NCBI RefSeq assembly: GCF_900101265.1
Contig: NZ_FMZS01000005.1
Coordinates: 248,001-312,000 of the forward strand
Origin: Massilia sp. PDC64
GTDB taxonomy: Bacteria; Pseudomonadota; Gammaproteobacteria; Burkholderiales; Burkholderiaceae_D
Reading direction: 5' to 3'
Length of the DNA: 64,000 nucleotides
In this document: positions 26,749 to 35,988 of the stretch, piece after piece
How the letters are laid out: each line of letters begins with the position of its first letter
How positions within the stretch are numbered: the first letter of the stretch is position 1
Notes under the pieces: generated by a model
Told to the model about the DNA's origin: nothing
Seen by the model: the letters and a program-made list of their open reading frames with translations, nothing else
Database searches by the model: none
Made by a program: the position numbers and the translations under genes

Positions 26749-29369
26749 GGCGGTCCTCGTTCGGTAGGCGCCGGGGCGCGCGGTTGCCCCAGCAGGACGG
26801 GCTGGAAGAACACGGCGCCGATCAGGGTACAGACCAGCGCCAGCACCAGCAGCTTGCCCATACTGGCGGTGCCGGGGTGGTGCGACAGCCACAGGCTGCC
26901 GAACGCGGTGCCGGTGGTCGCCGCGCTGAGGACGATGGCTTGCGTGAGCGGATGCTCCAGCCTGGCCGGCTGCCCGGCGCGCCATGCCATGATGTAATAG
27001 ATTTTGAAAGCGACGCCCACGCCCAGCAGCAGGGGCAGCGCGATGATGTTCGCGAAATTCAGGTGGATGCCCAGCAGCACGCAGGCTTCCAGGGTGACCA
27101 GGCTCGACACGAGCAGCGGTACCATCGTCAGCAGCACGTCGCCCACGCGCCGGAACGCGATCCACAACAGCAGGGCAATGGTGCCGACGGCCAGCAGTGC
27201 CGCCTGCACGAACGCGGCGATGATCAGGTCGGCTGCATGGCGTACGGAGATCGGGCCGCCGGCCGCATCCGGTGCGATGCGCAGGACGGCATCGGCGAAG
27301 CGGCCCAGCCGGCTGTCGTCGCCGGGATCCGTTCCCGCGGGCCCCGTGTGCCGCCTCGGGCTGACGTCGACGAGCGCGCGGCCGTCGTCGGCGATCCAGT
27401 TGCGGCGCATCGCGGCGGGCAGGGCCGCAAGCGTGACGGGTTCCGGCCGCAGGGCGACGCGCAGCCCGTCCAGCGCGAGCCGCAGCGTGCCCGCCAGCGC
27501 CTGGTCGGCGCGGTCGCGGTCGGCCGGTCCGGCGCGCGCCAGCACGGTCAGCGCCCGCGCGAGCCGGGACGCCTCGGCCGCACCGGGCCCGGGATGGTCG
27601 AGGGCCGCATTGTGCAGCGACTGCGCCGCCGTGCGCAGGGCTGCCGCGCGTTGCGCGTCCGACGCCGGCGCGATCGCGGGCCGTTCCAGCACGGGCAGCA
27701 GGCGGGCGGCCGCGGCCGCGATGGCGTCCAGTTTCTCCGGCTGACGGTCGGGGACGAGGCTGGCCGCCGTCAGTGCATGGGCCACGTCCGGCAGGCGTTC
27801 CAGGCGCGCCGCCAGGGCGGTGGCCTGGGCCAGCGACGGGGCGAGCACCTGCACGTTGTCGAGGCCGATGTCGGTGCCGCGCGCGAGCGAGGCGAGCGTG
27901 GCCATCGATTCGCTGCCGGGATTCTTGAGGTGCAGGGGATCGAAATCGAACTCGAGGCGCCACAGCAGGGGAATGCCGGCCGCGACGAGCGCCAGCGTCG
28001 CCGCGAGCACGGTCTTGCGGTGGGTCTGCAGCGCCTGGTCGATGCCCGCCAGCCACGGGTAGCCGGGCGCCAGCAGCCCCGCCGGCGGATCGGCGATACG
28101 GATCAGTGCGGGCAGCACCGTGAGACAGGCGGGCAGGGCGACGCACAGGATGCCGACGCCCGCGATCTGCCCCAGCTCGGCCACGCCGCGGTACGCGGTG
28201 GGCAGGAAGGCGAGGAAGCCGAACGCGGTGGCCGTCGCCGCGAGCGTGAGCGGCAGGGCGAGCGCGCGCGCCGTCGCCAGCAGCGCCGTGCCTGTGCCGG
28301 GGCGCACGCGCCGCAGTTCGCGGAAGCGCATGCCGAACTGGATGCCGAAATCGATGCCGAGTCCGACGAACAGGATCGCGAACGCGACGGAGATCAGGTT
28401 CAGCGCGCCCACCATCATCAGCCCCAGCGCGGCCGTGAGCGCGAGCCCGCCCAGCATCGTGATGCACAGCGCCAACACGAGCGGGATCGAACGCACCGCG
28501 CGCCACAGCAGCACGAGCACGATCGCGACGGGGATGCTGCCGACGAGCGGCGACCCCTCCTGCAGGGAAGCGAATTCGTCGTCCGACAGCGGCACCGGCC
28601 CCGTCAGGGTCACCTGCGCACCGTAGCGCTCGGCCAGGCGCAGGTCGGCGGCGGCGGCACGGATCGCGTCGCTGGACGCGGCGCCCGGCAGCAGGGCGGC
28701 GTAGTCGAGTACGGGCCGGACTTCCACGAGACCCGGTTCGGCCGCCGCGCCCGCGCCGGCGAGTTCCTGCCAGGACAGGGCGGCGGGGCGCCGGGCGAGC
28801 ACGTGTTCGACCGTGGCGGCGCTGCGCGCCAGCAGCGGTGCCATCTGCGCGAGCGTGACCTGGCCCGTCAGCAGGGGCGTGCCCAGCGTGACCGCCAGCA
28901 GGTTCGCCACGCCGCGCAGCGACGGGTCGCGCGCGAGCGCGTCGAGCAGGGGCCGCGCATCGACGAGGCGTGCCGTGAGGTCGCGGACCTCGCGCACGTC
29001 GAGGTACAGCAAGCCGTTGCGGCGGAAGAAATCGGCACCGGCGCCGAGGTCCACCGCGCGGAACAGGGCCGGTTCGCGGCGCAGGCGGTCGGCCAGCTCG
29101 CGGGCCGCCTGGGCCGCGAACTCGGGCGCGGGCGCGCGGACGACGGCCAGGGTCGTGTCGCCCCGGCTCGGGAACGCGGCGGCGATGGCGGCATCGCGCC
29201 GGGCCCATGGGGCATCCGCGTCGATCAATTGCCCGACGTCCGTATTGATCGCAAAATGGCGCGCGACATAAAGCCCGGATGCAAGTACCAGTACAGCGAA
29301 CGCCCCGAGCACCGCCCACGGGTGGCGGCACGACAGGTGGACGAGCCTGGCGATCTGGTGGGTGAGCAT
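26745..29369 (-). CDS. hpnN: Hopanoid RND/MMPL transporter HpnN
   Basis: An 874-residue inner-membrane transporter of the MMPL/RND group, required in Rhodopseudomonas and Burkholderia to move hopanoids to the outer membrane. The sequence shows an N-terminal membrane anchor (VLGAFAVLVLASGLYVARHF), a periplasmic loop with NTDVGQLIDADAPW, two blocks of five to six helices (around residues 265-425 and 715-865) and the RND signature GLGIDFGIQFGMRFRE. The second block has GVGVAFKIYYIMAWRAG and SAATTGTAFGSLWLSHHPG. It overlaps mlaA by ATGA and is divergent from hpnM. Confidence 0.93.
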   Translation of the reverse strand: MLTHQIARLVHLSCRHPWAVLGAFAVLVLASGLYVARHFAINTDVGQLIDADAPWARRDAAIAAAFPSRGDTTLAVVRAPAPEFAAQAARELADRLRREPALFRAVDLGAGADFFRRNGLLYLDVREVRDLTARLVDARPLLDALARDPSLRGVANLLAVTLGTPLLTGQVTLAQMAPLLARSAATVEHVLARRPAALSWQELAGAGAAAEPGLVEVRPVLDYAALLPGAASSDAIRAAAADLRLAERYGAQVTLTGPVPLSDDEFASLQEGSPLVGSIPVAIVLVLLWRAVRSIPLVLALCITMLGGLALTAALGLMMVGALNLISVAFAILFVGLGIDFGIQFGMRFRELRRVRPGTGTALLATARALALPLTLAATATAFGFLAFLPTAYRGVAELGQIAGVGILCVALPACLTVLPALIRIADPPAGLLAPGYPWLAGIDQALQTHRKTVLAATLALVAAGIPLLWRLEFDFDPLHLKNPGSESMATLASLARGTDIGLDNVQVLAPSLAQATALAARLERLPDVAHALTAASLVPDRQPEKLDAIAAAAARLLPVLERPAIAPASDAQRAAALRTAAQSLHNAALDHPGPGAAEASRLARALTVLARAGPADRDRADQALAGTLRLALDGLRVALRPEPVTLAALPAAMRRNWIADDGRALVDVSPRRHTGPAGTDPGDDSRLGRFADAVLRIAPDAAGGPISVRHAADLIIAAFVQAALLAVGTIALLLWIAFRRVGDVLLTMVPLLVSSLVTLEACVLLGIHLNFANIIALPLLLGVGVAFKIYYIMAWRAGQPARLEHPLTQAIVLSAATTGTAFGSLWLSHHPGTASMGKLLVLALVCTLIGAVFFQPVLLGQPRAPAPTERGPP

Positions 29370-29495
29370 GGTGTCATCCGGGAGCAGCAGTCATTAGACC
29401 GGAGAAGGCCCGGGTGGCCGTATGATCTGGCGCAGCGGTGCGCGGGAACACGGACGGGCGATGGCGGTCATATGGATGTGCCGATCGAGGTGTCC

Positions 29496-30122
29496 ATGAA
29501 ACCGTCCCCATGTCTGTCCCCGTTCCTGCTTGCCGTGGTCTTTTCCGTGCCGCCGCCGGCCTGCGCCCAGCAGGTGGTCGCGGGTACGCCGGAGCAAATG
29601 TTGAAGAGCACGATCGACAAGGTCATGACCGCCATCCGCAGCGACCCCGGCGCGCGCGCAGGGGACCCGGAACGGACACTCGAGATCGTCCGCCGCGACT
29701 TCCTGCCGTCGACCGATTTCATGCTCACGACGCAGTACGCGGTGGGCGGTGCGTGGGCGCAGGCGACGCCGGCCCAGCGCGACGCGCTGTTCCGCGAATT
29801 CCAGACGCTGCTGGCGCGCACCTACGCGATCCAGCTGACACAGATCCAGCAGGAGAACACGCAGTTCCGCTACGCGCCCGGGGCCCGTCCCGCCGCGAAC
29901 GCCACCGATGCCGTCGTGAAGACGACCGTGATCACGGGCGGCGAGACGATGCCGATCGACTACCGGATGCACAGGACACCTGCCGGCTGGAAGATCTACG
30001 ACATCAACATGATGGGCGCGTGGATGATCCAGGTGTATCGCCAGCAGTTCGCGGCCCGGCTGGCGACCGAAGGTATCGATGGCCTCATCAAATACCTGGC
30101 GGCGCATAACAAGGTTCAATAA
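29496..30122 (+). CDS. hpnM: Hopanoid-associated MlaC-like periplasmic protein HpnM
   Basis: A 208-residue exported protein with a signal peptide (about 1-26, ending CAQ) and the Ttg2D/MlaC fold: PEQMLKSTIDKVMTAIRSD, FLPSTDFMLTTQYAVGGAW, ATPAQRDALFREFQTLLARTY and GWKIYDINMMGAWMIQVYRQQF. MlaC family proteins carry lipids across the periplasm, so HpnM probably hands hopanoids between HpnN and MlaA. The start at 29496 is supported by GAGG 5 bp upstream; an ATG at 29472 would spoil the signal peptide. It is divergent from hpnN and convergent with hpnL. Confidence 0.88.
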   Translation: MKPSPCLSPFLLAVVFSVPPPACAQQVVAGTPEQMLKSTIDKVMTAIRSDPGARAGDPERTLEIVRRDFLPSTDFMLTTQYAVGGAWAQATPAQRDALFREFQTLLARTYAIQLTQIQQENTQFRYAPGARPAANATDAVVKTTVITGGETMPIDYRMHRTPAGWKIYDINMMGAWMIQVYRQQFAARLATEGIDGLIKYLAAHNKVQ

Positions 30123-30130
30123 GCGGTGAT

Positions 30131-31132
30131 CTAGAGGCCGTGCCGCAAGCGGCGCACTTCGAACCAATGCCACGAGAGGAGGGCCGGCACACCGGTCGCG
30201 ACCTCGCGCATCCGCTTGACGAGCGCCAGCGACAGCGCCACATCCCCACCCACGCCGGCCAGCTGGCCGAACAGCAGCACGGCGGCTTCCTGCACGCCCA
30301 GGCCGGCGGGGACCATGAAGCCGGCGTGGCGCACGGCCTGTGTCAACGCCTCGATGGCGAACGCGGCCTGCACGCCGACGGGATGACCGAGCAGCTTCAA
30401 CGCGTACCACGTCTCGAACGTGCCGAGCACGTAAGCCAGCAGCGACCATGTCCCCGCCCGTGCAAGGCGGCCCCGTTGCCGGAACAGGCGCACGATGGCC
30501 GCATCGATGGCGGCGCCGTCCAGGTGCAATGCCGTGACGTTTTGCGGCCCCAACAGGCGCAACATCCACCGTTCCAGCCGCGCGAACGGCGAGCCATGGC
30601 GGAGCAGCCACCAGCCGAGCACGGGCAGCGGCAACGACAGCAGGAGCGCGGCCGCGACGATCCCGACGAGTCCGGGCCCGGCCGCCAGCTTCAGCATCAG
30701 CAGGGCGCCGGCGCCGCAGAACAGGTAAAGCACGACGATCGTCAGCAACACTTCCACGACGACACTGGCCGCCACGCCCGCCGCGTCGGGTGCCCGCAGG
30801 CTCGCGAGCCGCACCCCGGCCACTTCGCCGCCGATGTTCGCGACCGGCAGCAACCGGTTGACGCCTTCGCGCACGAACGCGACCCACAACAGGAACAGCG
30901 GGCCGGCCGCGTGCCCCGGATCGAACGGCGCCAGCAGCACGCGCCACGCGCGGGTGTCGAACGCCTGCGTGACGACTCTTGCCGGCACGACGAGCAGCAG
31001 CGCCCAGCCGGCCCGCTCGAACGCAGCCACGATGCCGGACCAGCCCTCGGTGGCGACGAGCGCGGCCACGAGCGCGAGGCCGGCGATCGATGCCGCCCAG
31101 GCCAGCCGGCCCATCGTATGCGTACGGCTCAT
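30131..31132 (-). CDS. hpnL: Hopanoid-associated flippase-like membrane protein HpnL
   Basis: A 333-residue inner-membrane protein of the lysylphosphatidylglycerol-synthetase transmembrane (DUF2156-less) family, about eight helices. Family motifs are REGVNRLLPVANIGGEVAGVR, DAAGVAASVVVEVLLTIV and ALTQAVRHAGFMVPAGLGVQEAA. HpnL is conserved in hopanoid clusters; its exact function is unproven, with translocation or headgroup handling suggested. It is the last gene of the six-gene run and overlaps hpnK by ATGA. Starts at 31132 or 31114 are both possible. Confidence 0.87.
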   Translation of the reverse strand: MSRTHTMGRLAWAASIAGLALVAALVATEGWSGIVAAFERAGWALLLVVPARVVTQAFDTRAWRVLLAPFDPGHAAGPLFLLWVAFVREGVNRLLPVANIGGEVAGVRLASLRAPDAAGVAASVVVEVLLTIVVLYLFCGAGALLMLKLAAGPGLVGIVAAALLLSLPLPVLGWWLLRHGSPFARLERWMLRLLGPQNVTALHLDGAAIDAAIVRLFRQRGRLARAGTWSLLAYVLGTFETWYALKLLGHPVGVQAAFAIEALTQAVRHAGFMVPAGLGVQEAAVLLFGQLAGVGGDVALSLALVKRMREVATGVPALLSWHWFEVRRLRHGL

Positions 31133-32202
31133 AGGCCGCCGCGGCGCTTGCCGGGACGATCGGCCGCGGCTACGGCCGCGTGCGCGCGCAGCTGGGGCGG
31201 CCAGACGGCCGGACGGGGACACGGCGGGGCGTCCCCATGGCCTGCCGACTCCGTTGCCGCGCCGCCCATGGTGGTACGGTCGAGCCGTGTGTCGCGGTGT
31301 TCGCCTGTCGCGGCGGCGAGGTCGGCCCGATCGCCGGGCCCGGGGCCAGCCGCGGCGACAAGGTTGGCAAATCCACCGAAGCGCCAGCCTTGTGCGCGCA
31401 GGGCGCCGCATACGGCACGCACACGCGGCGAGACGAGTGCCGCGAACTCGTCCGCGTGGCGATACCCGCGCATCGATGGCGAGATCGCCGCGCCGGAATC
31501 GAGCGCTGGATGCAGGTACAGCTCGCCGATGCCGGACGTCGGCAGGCTGCACAGTGCATCCAGCAGGGCCGTCTCGTCGAAGCGCCCGGACTGGCGGATG
31601 CCCACCACGTAGTCGTTGTGGCCGATGCCGGCCGCATCCAGCCTGGCTTCGAGCAGCGCCAGCCACGGCCGCAGCCAGCCCGGAGGCGACTGGCCCGGCG
31701 GTCCCGTCTCGCGCGGCAGCCTGATGGCGTGCAGTCCGAACTCGCGACCGATATGGAGGATGAGGGACAGGATCGTCGGGTGCAGGTGGAAATGCTTGTG
31801 CGCGTTGACGTGGTCGAGCGGCAAGCCAGTGGCGGCGAACGCTTCGAACTGGGCGCGAATCTCCAGCGCCAGCTGGCGGCGTACGCGCGGCAGACAGAAA
31901 AAGCGCGCCCCGTCGCGTGCCATGTCCGCGCCGAAGCGGCCATGCGCGTCGACAAGGTCGGGGATGACACGGGGCGGCAGCACGGACGGGCCATCCGCCA
32001 GGACGACGTGCAGGCCCACCCGCAATTCCGGCAACGCATGCGCACGGGCGATCGCATCCTGGACGGCCGGCGCGCCCACCATCAGGCTGGCCGCGGTCAG
32101 GATACCGTCCCGGTGTGCGCGCTCGACGGCTGCATTCACGCTCGGGTGCAGGCCAAAGTCGTCGGCGGTGACGATGAGGCCCCGTCCACGCCGCGCGCTC
32201 AT
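31129..32202 (-). CDS. hpnK: Hopanoid deacetylase HpnK (YdjC/ChbG family)
   Basis: HpnK removes the acetyl group from N-acetylglucosaminyl bacteriohopanetetrol, between the HpnI and HpnJ steps. The YdjC/ChbG signature is present: VTADDFGLHPSVN at the N-terminus (metal-binding Asp pair) and LDHVNAHKHFHLHP (metal-binding His), with LYLHPALDSG later. The protein is 357 residues, about 70 longer than typical for this family. The extra C-terminal tail (after FGGFANLVAAAGPGP) is Ala/Arg/Pro-rich and shows no domain, and may come from stop-codon drift in this GC-rich frame. It overlaps hpnJ and hpnL. Confidence 0.88.
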   Translation of the reverse strand: MSARRGRGLIVTADDFGLHPSVNAAVERAHRDGILTAASLMVGAPAVQDAIARAHALPELRVGLHVVLADGPSVLPPRVIPDLVDAHGRFGADMARDGARFFCLPRVRRQLALEIRAQFEAFAATGLPLDHVNAHKHFHLHPTILSLILHIGREFGLHAIRLPRETGPPGQSPPGWLRPWLALLEARLDAAGIGHNDYVVGIRQSGRFDETALLDALCSLPTSGIGELYLHPALDSGAAISPSMRGYRHADEFAALVSPRVRAVCGALRAQGWRFGGFANLVAAAGPGPGDRADLAAATGEHRDTRLDRTTMGGAATESAGHGDAPPCPRPAVWPPQLRAHAAVAAADRPGKRRGGL

Positions 32203-33659
32203 GAATGGGAAGCGCCGTGGGCGCGCAGGAAGTGGAAGAACTCGACGCCTTCGCGCAGGCGGCGCCGGGTCATCTCCCAGCTGTGCAGCATCTCGCTGAC
32301 GATTTCCCAGATCTTCGAAGGACGGAAATAGAAACTGCGGTAAAACTGCTCCACGCCGTGATAGATCTCGTCGCTTGACAGGTGCGGATAGCTGAGCGCG
32401 GCCAGTTGTACGCCGCTCCCGTCGACGAGCGGAATGGTCTTGTGGGACGGTATCCAGTCGTTTTGCAGCGCCTGTTCGTACAGCCGGGTGCCCGGGTAAG
32501 GCGCCGCCAGCGAGACCTGGATCGTGTGCGGGTTGATCTCCTTGGCGAATTCGATGGATTTCGCGATCGTCTCCCGTGTCTCTCCCGGCAAGCCGAGAAT
32601 GAATGTCCCGTGCACGGTGATCCCGAGCGCGCGGCAGTCGGTGGCGAAACGCCGTGCGATGTCCGTCCGCAAGCCTTTTTTGATGTTCAGGAGGATCTGG
32701 TCGTCGCCCGACTCGTAGCCCACGAGCAGCAGCCGCAAGCCATTGTCCTTCATGACCTTGAGCGTCGAATAGGGCACGTTTGCCTTTGCATTGCACGACC
32801 ACGTCACGCCCAGCTTGCCGAGCCCGCGCGCGATCTCCTCGGCACGGGGGCGGAAGTCGGTGAACGTGTCGTCGTCGAACATGATTTCCTTCACTTCCGG
32901 CATGTTCTCCTTGATCCAGCGGACCTCGGCGAGAACATTGTCCGCCGAGCGCGTGCGGTAGCGGTGGCCGCCGACGGTCTGCGGCCACAGGCAGAACGTA
33001 CAGCGCGAGCGGCATCCGCGTCCCGTGTACAGCGACACGTACGGGTAGTTCAGGTAGCCGATGAAGTAGTTGCGGATGTTGAGGTCGCGCCGGTACACGG
33101 GCGCGACGAACGGCAGCGCATCCATGTCCTCGATGATCGCGCGCGGCGGATTGTGGTGGATGGCACCGTCGGCGTCGCGCCAGCTGACGCCGTCGACGGC
33201 CGCAAGCGGCTCGCCCGCCGCAATGTCGCGGCAGGTGTAGTCGAATTCTTCGCGGGCGACGAAGTCGACGGCATCGCCCGCCAGGAGCGAACCGCCGGGA
33301 TCGACGGCGACCTTGGCGCCCACCATGCCGATGCGTACCGCAGGATGGGTTGCCTTGAGCATCCCCGCGAAGCGCACGTCGCCGGGAAACGATGGCGTGC
33401 TCGTGTGGATGATCACGAGGTCGTATTGGCGCGCGATGTCCAGTGTCTGCGCAACGGTGAGACCGTCCGCCGGGGCGTCGAGCAGCCGGCTGCCGGGCAC
33501 GAGGGCGGCCGGCTGGGCCAGCCAGGTGGGATACCAGAACGAGCGGATTTCTCGCTTCGCCTGGTAGCGCGAGCCGGCGCCGCCATCGAAGCCGTCGAAG
33601 GAGGGTGCCTGGAGGAACAGGGTATTCAGCATCGAGGTATGCATCGCGGTCGTGTCCAT
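32199..33659 (-). CDS. hpnJ: Hopanoid radical SAM protein HpnJ
   Basis: HpnJ is a B12-binding-type radical SAM enzyme that converts glucosaminyl bacteriohopanetetrol to the cyclitol ether by ring contraction. The 486-residue protein has an N-terminal cobalamin-like Rossmann domain (LVIIHTSTPSFPGDVRFAG, IGMVGAKVAVDPGG) and the 4Fe-4S cluster motif GRGCRSRCTFC (C216, C220, C223), followed by MFDDDTF and HGTFILGLPGET. The opening NTLFLQAPSFDGFDGGAGSR is family-diagnostic. Start sites at 33674, 33659, 33644 and 33632 are all in frame; homologues usually begin MKTLFLQ, near 33632. No strong ribosome site decides, so the start is uncertain. Confidence 0.9.
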   Translation of the reverse strand: MDTTAMHTSMLNTLFLQAPSFDGFDGGAGSRYQAKREIRSFWYPTWLAQPAALVPGSRLLDAPADGLTVAQTLDIARQYDLVIIHTSTPSFPGDVRFAGMLKATHPAVRIGMVGAKVAVDPGGSLLAGDAVDFVAREEFDYTCRDIAAGEPLAAVDGVSWRDADGAIHHNPPRAIIEDMDALPFVAPVYRRDLNIRNYFIGYLNYPYVSLYTGRGCRSRCTFCLWPQTVGGHRYRTRSADNVLAEVRWIKENMPEVKEIMFDDDTFTDFRPRAEEIARGLGKLGVTWSCNAKANVPYSTLKVMKDNGLRLLLVGYESGDDQILLNIKKGLRTDIARRFATDCRALGITVHGTFILGLPGETRETIAKSIEFAKEINPHTIQVSLAAPYPGTRLYEQALQNDWIPSHKTIPLVDGSGVQLAALSYPHLSSDEIYHGVEQFYRSFYFRPSKIWEIVSEMLHSWEMTRRRLREGVEFFHFLRAHGASHS

Positions 33660-33664
33660 GTTCG

Positions 33665-34834
33665 TTAGCGCCATGACGGCCGGTCGTGCGAAGGGGGCAG
33701 GCCGCAGGGCCGGTCCGGTGCCGCGCCCCGTCCCGTATCGATCGGCAGGCGGTGTTGCCGCCAGTGCGTCGTCGTACCCACGAAGGCGCTCGCCCACTCC
33801 AGCATCAGCAGGCAGTCGCGCAGCGGGGCATGCCACGCATGGCCGGGGGCGGGAACGTCCGGCGCCGGCCTGCGCCAGTGCAGGCCGAAGCGCGCCGCCG
33901 TGCCGCAGAGTGCCAGCGCGGCGTTCCACGCGGTCGGCGCCAGGCACACGCCGAGCGCCAGCATCGGCAGGGTGAAGGTGATGAAGGACAACGCGTAGCC
34001 GAGCGGATTGAGCGAGCGGATCGTCTGCATCCAGCGCCGCTCTCTCGACCATAGCGCCCGCAGGCTGTCTTCGGTCACGTCGGTGGCCACGTTGACGTCG
34101 GATAGCACCGTCTCCAGGCCCAGGCCGCGGACGAACTCGCCCAGCCGGTAATCGTCGGCCAGACGGTTCTTCAGCACTTCGACGCCGCCGATGGCCCTGA
34201 GCGTCGCAGCCCGCACGGTGATCGTCGCGCCGAAGGCAAAGGCGCTGCTGCCGCCGCTGCTCGCGACCCGCACGGACGGTGCGAACCACGTGTCGATGAA
34301 GAGCATACCGATCCGCGACCAGAACCCGCCCGTCGGCCGCCCGTGGTACAGGCACGTCACGATGCCGACCCGGGGCTCGGCGAGCGGCGCCGTCACGCGC
34401 ACCAGGTAATCGGGTCCGACGGCGATGTCGCTGTCGGCCAGGACGAGCCAGGGATGGCGGGCCGCCTGCATCATGTTGATGAGGTTGCTCACCTTGAGGT
34501 TGCTGCCATGGACGTGCGGATCGACGACGAGCCGGATGTCGACGGCGGGGAAGCGCCGGGCCAGCCGTTCGACGACGGCGATGGCCGGGTCGGCGGGATC
34601 CCGGACCCCGAACACGAGCTGGTAATGCGGATGCGTCTGCGTGCACAGGCTCGCGAGATTCTCTTCCAGCCGGGGTTCGGCGCCGCACAGGGGCTTGAGC
34701 ACGGTGACGGGCGTCCAGTTGGATCGCCTGTCCACGCGCGTCAGGCGTCCGCGACAGATCAGGGCCGCCAGTGCGTAGAGCGTGGCGAGTACCGTCAGCG
34801 TCGAGCCCGCCAGCGTGACGAAGGAGGACATCAT
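33665..34834 (-). CDS. hpnI: Hopanoid glycosyltransferase HpnI
   Basis: HpnI adds N-acetylglucosamine to bacteriohopanetetrol from UDP-GlcNAc. It is a 389-residue membrane GT2 enzyme: an N-terminal helix (FVTLAGSTLTVLATLYALAAL), the GT-A core with TPVTVLKPLCGAEPRLEENL, the metal site LADSDIAVGPDYL, the ADDYRLGEF acceptor motif and RERRWMQ (R-x-x-RW type). C-terminal helices follow. The start at 34834 overlaps the hpnH stop by ATGA; the stop overlaps or abuts hpnJ. The C-terminal end is Pro/Arg-rich. Confidence 0.9.
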   Translation of the reverse strand: MMSSFVTLAGSTLTVLATLYALAALICRGRLTRVDRRSNWTPVTVLKPLCGAEPRLEENLASLCTQTHPHYQLVFGVRDPADPAIAVVERLARRFPAVDIRLVVDPHVHGSNLKVSNLINMMQAARHPWLVLADSDIAVGPDYLVRVTAPLAEPRVGIVTCLYHGRPTGGFWSRIGMLFIDTWFAPSVRVASSGGSSAFAFGATITVRAATLRAIGGVEVLKNRLADDYRLGEFVRGLGLETVLSDVNVATDVTEDSLRALWSRERRWMQTIRSLNPLGYALSFITFTLPMLALGVCLAPTAWNAALALCGTAARFGLHWRRPAPDVPAPGHAWHAPLRDCLLMLEWASAFVGTTTHWRQHRLPIDTGRGAAPDRPCGLPPSHDRPSWR

Positions 34835-35973
34835 CGCCTGCCTCCGTCCAGCCCGGCCTTGCGGCCCCGGATCTCGTCGAGACGGATGGCGACCTGCTGC
34901 GCATGCACGTGTTGCGCGGGCCGCTGTCCGCCCAGCGGAATGTCGGGTGCCATCGGGCCGTCGGTGGCGACGCCCCGCAGCGCGACGCGGGCGGCGGTGA
35001 GGGGACGGGCGAGCGTATCGCGCACGGCGCTCGCCTCGTAGCCGCTGTGCACCATGCAGTCCGCACATTTCTCGTAGCGGCCCGTGCCGTAGGCATCCCA
35101 GTCCGTCTCTTCCATCAGTTCCCGGAACGATGCGGCATAGCCTTCGCCGAGCAGGTAGCATGGGCGCTGCCAGCCGAACACGGTCCGCGTCGGATTGCCC
35201 CAGGGCGTGCAATGATAGGTCTGGTTCCCCGCGAGGAAGTCGAGGAACAGGCTGGACTGGCTGAACGCCCAGCGGCGCCCGCCTTCGCCGCGCGCGAGTA
35301 TGTCCCGGAACAATTGCCTCGTCCGGTTGCGCGTGAGGAAATGCTCCTGTTCCGGGGCGCGTTCGTAGGCATAGCCGGGCGACACGGTGATGCCGTCGAC
35401 CTCGATCTCCTTCAACATGTCGAAGAAGCCCGCCACGCGGTCCGGGCGGGCATCGTCGAACAGCGTGCAGTTGACGTTCACGTGGAACCCTGCCGCCTTG
35501 GCGCGCCGGATCGCGGCGACCGCGCGCCGGTACACGCCCGGGCGGCAGACCGAGCGGTCGTGCATGTCCTCGTCGCCGTCGAGGTGGACGGACCACGTGA
35601 AGAACGGGCTCGGGCGGTACTGGTCGAGCTGCCGTTCCAGCAGCAGCGCGTTCGTGCACAGGTAGACGAACTTGCGGCGTGCGACGATGCCGGCGACGAT
35701 CGCGGGCATGTCCTTGTGCAGCAACGGCTCGCCGCCCGCGATCGAGACCACGGGTGCTCCGCATTCGTCTACGGCGCCCAGGCAGTCGTCGACCGACAAG
35801 CGCTGGTCGAGGATCTCGCCCGGATAATCGATCTTGCCGCAGCCCGCGCACGCCAGGTTGCAGCGGAACAGCGGCTCGAGCATCAGCGCGAGCGGATAGC
35901 GCCGCTGGCCCGTCAGGTGCTTGCGCAGCACGTAGGCGCCGACGAGGGCTTTTTGCAGGAGCGGGATGGCCAT
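34831..35973 (-). CDS. hpnH: Adenosyl-hopene transferase HpnH (radical SAM)
   Basis: HpnH adds a 5'-deoxyadenosyl radical to hopene, making adenosylhopane, the first step of side-chain extension. The 380-residue protein has the radical SAM cluster CNLACAGC (C38, C42, C45), the SAM-binding GGEP in SIAGGEPLLHKDM and a C-terminal SPASM-like Cys region (KCADCMVHSGYEAS). The opening MAIPLLQKALVGAYVLRKHL matches the family. It is 15 bp after ispH and overlaps hpnI, giving a gene order seen in many hopanoid producers. Confidence 0.94.
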   Translation of the reverse strand: MAIPLLQKALVGAYVLRKHLTGQRRYPLALMLEPLFRCNLACAGCGKIDYPGEILDQRLSVDDCLGAVDECGAPVVSIAGGEPLLHKDMPAIVAGIVARRKFVYLCTNALLLERQLDQYRPSPFFTWSVHLDGDEDMHDRSVCRPGVYRRAVAAIRRAKAAGFHVNVNCTLFDDARPDRVAGFFDMLKEIEVDGITVSPGYAYERAPEQEHFLTRNRTRQLFRDILARGEGGRRWAFSQSSLFLDFLAGNQTYHCTPWGNPTRTVFGWQRPCYLLGEGYAASFRELMEETDWDAYGTGRYEKCADCMVHSGYEASAVRDTLARPLTAARVALRGVATDGPMAPDIPLGGQRPAQHVHAQQVAIRLDEIRGRKAGLDGGRR

Positions 35974-35988
35974 GCCGGGTCTCCGTAG

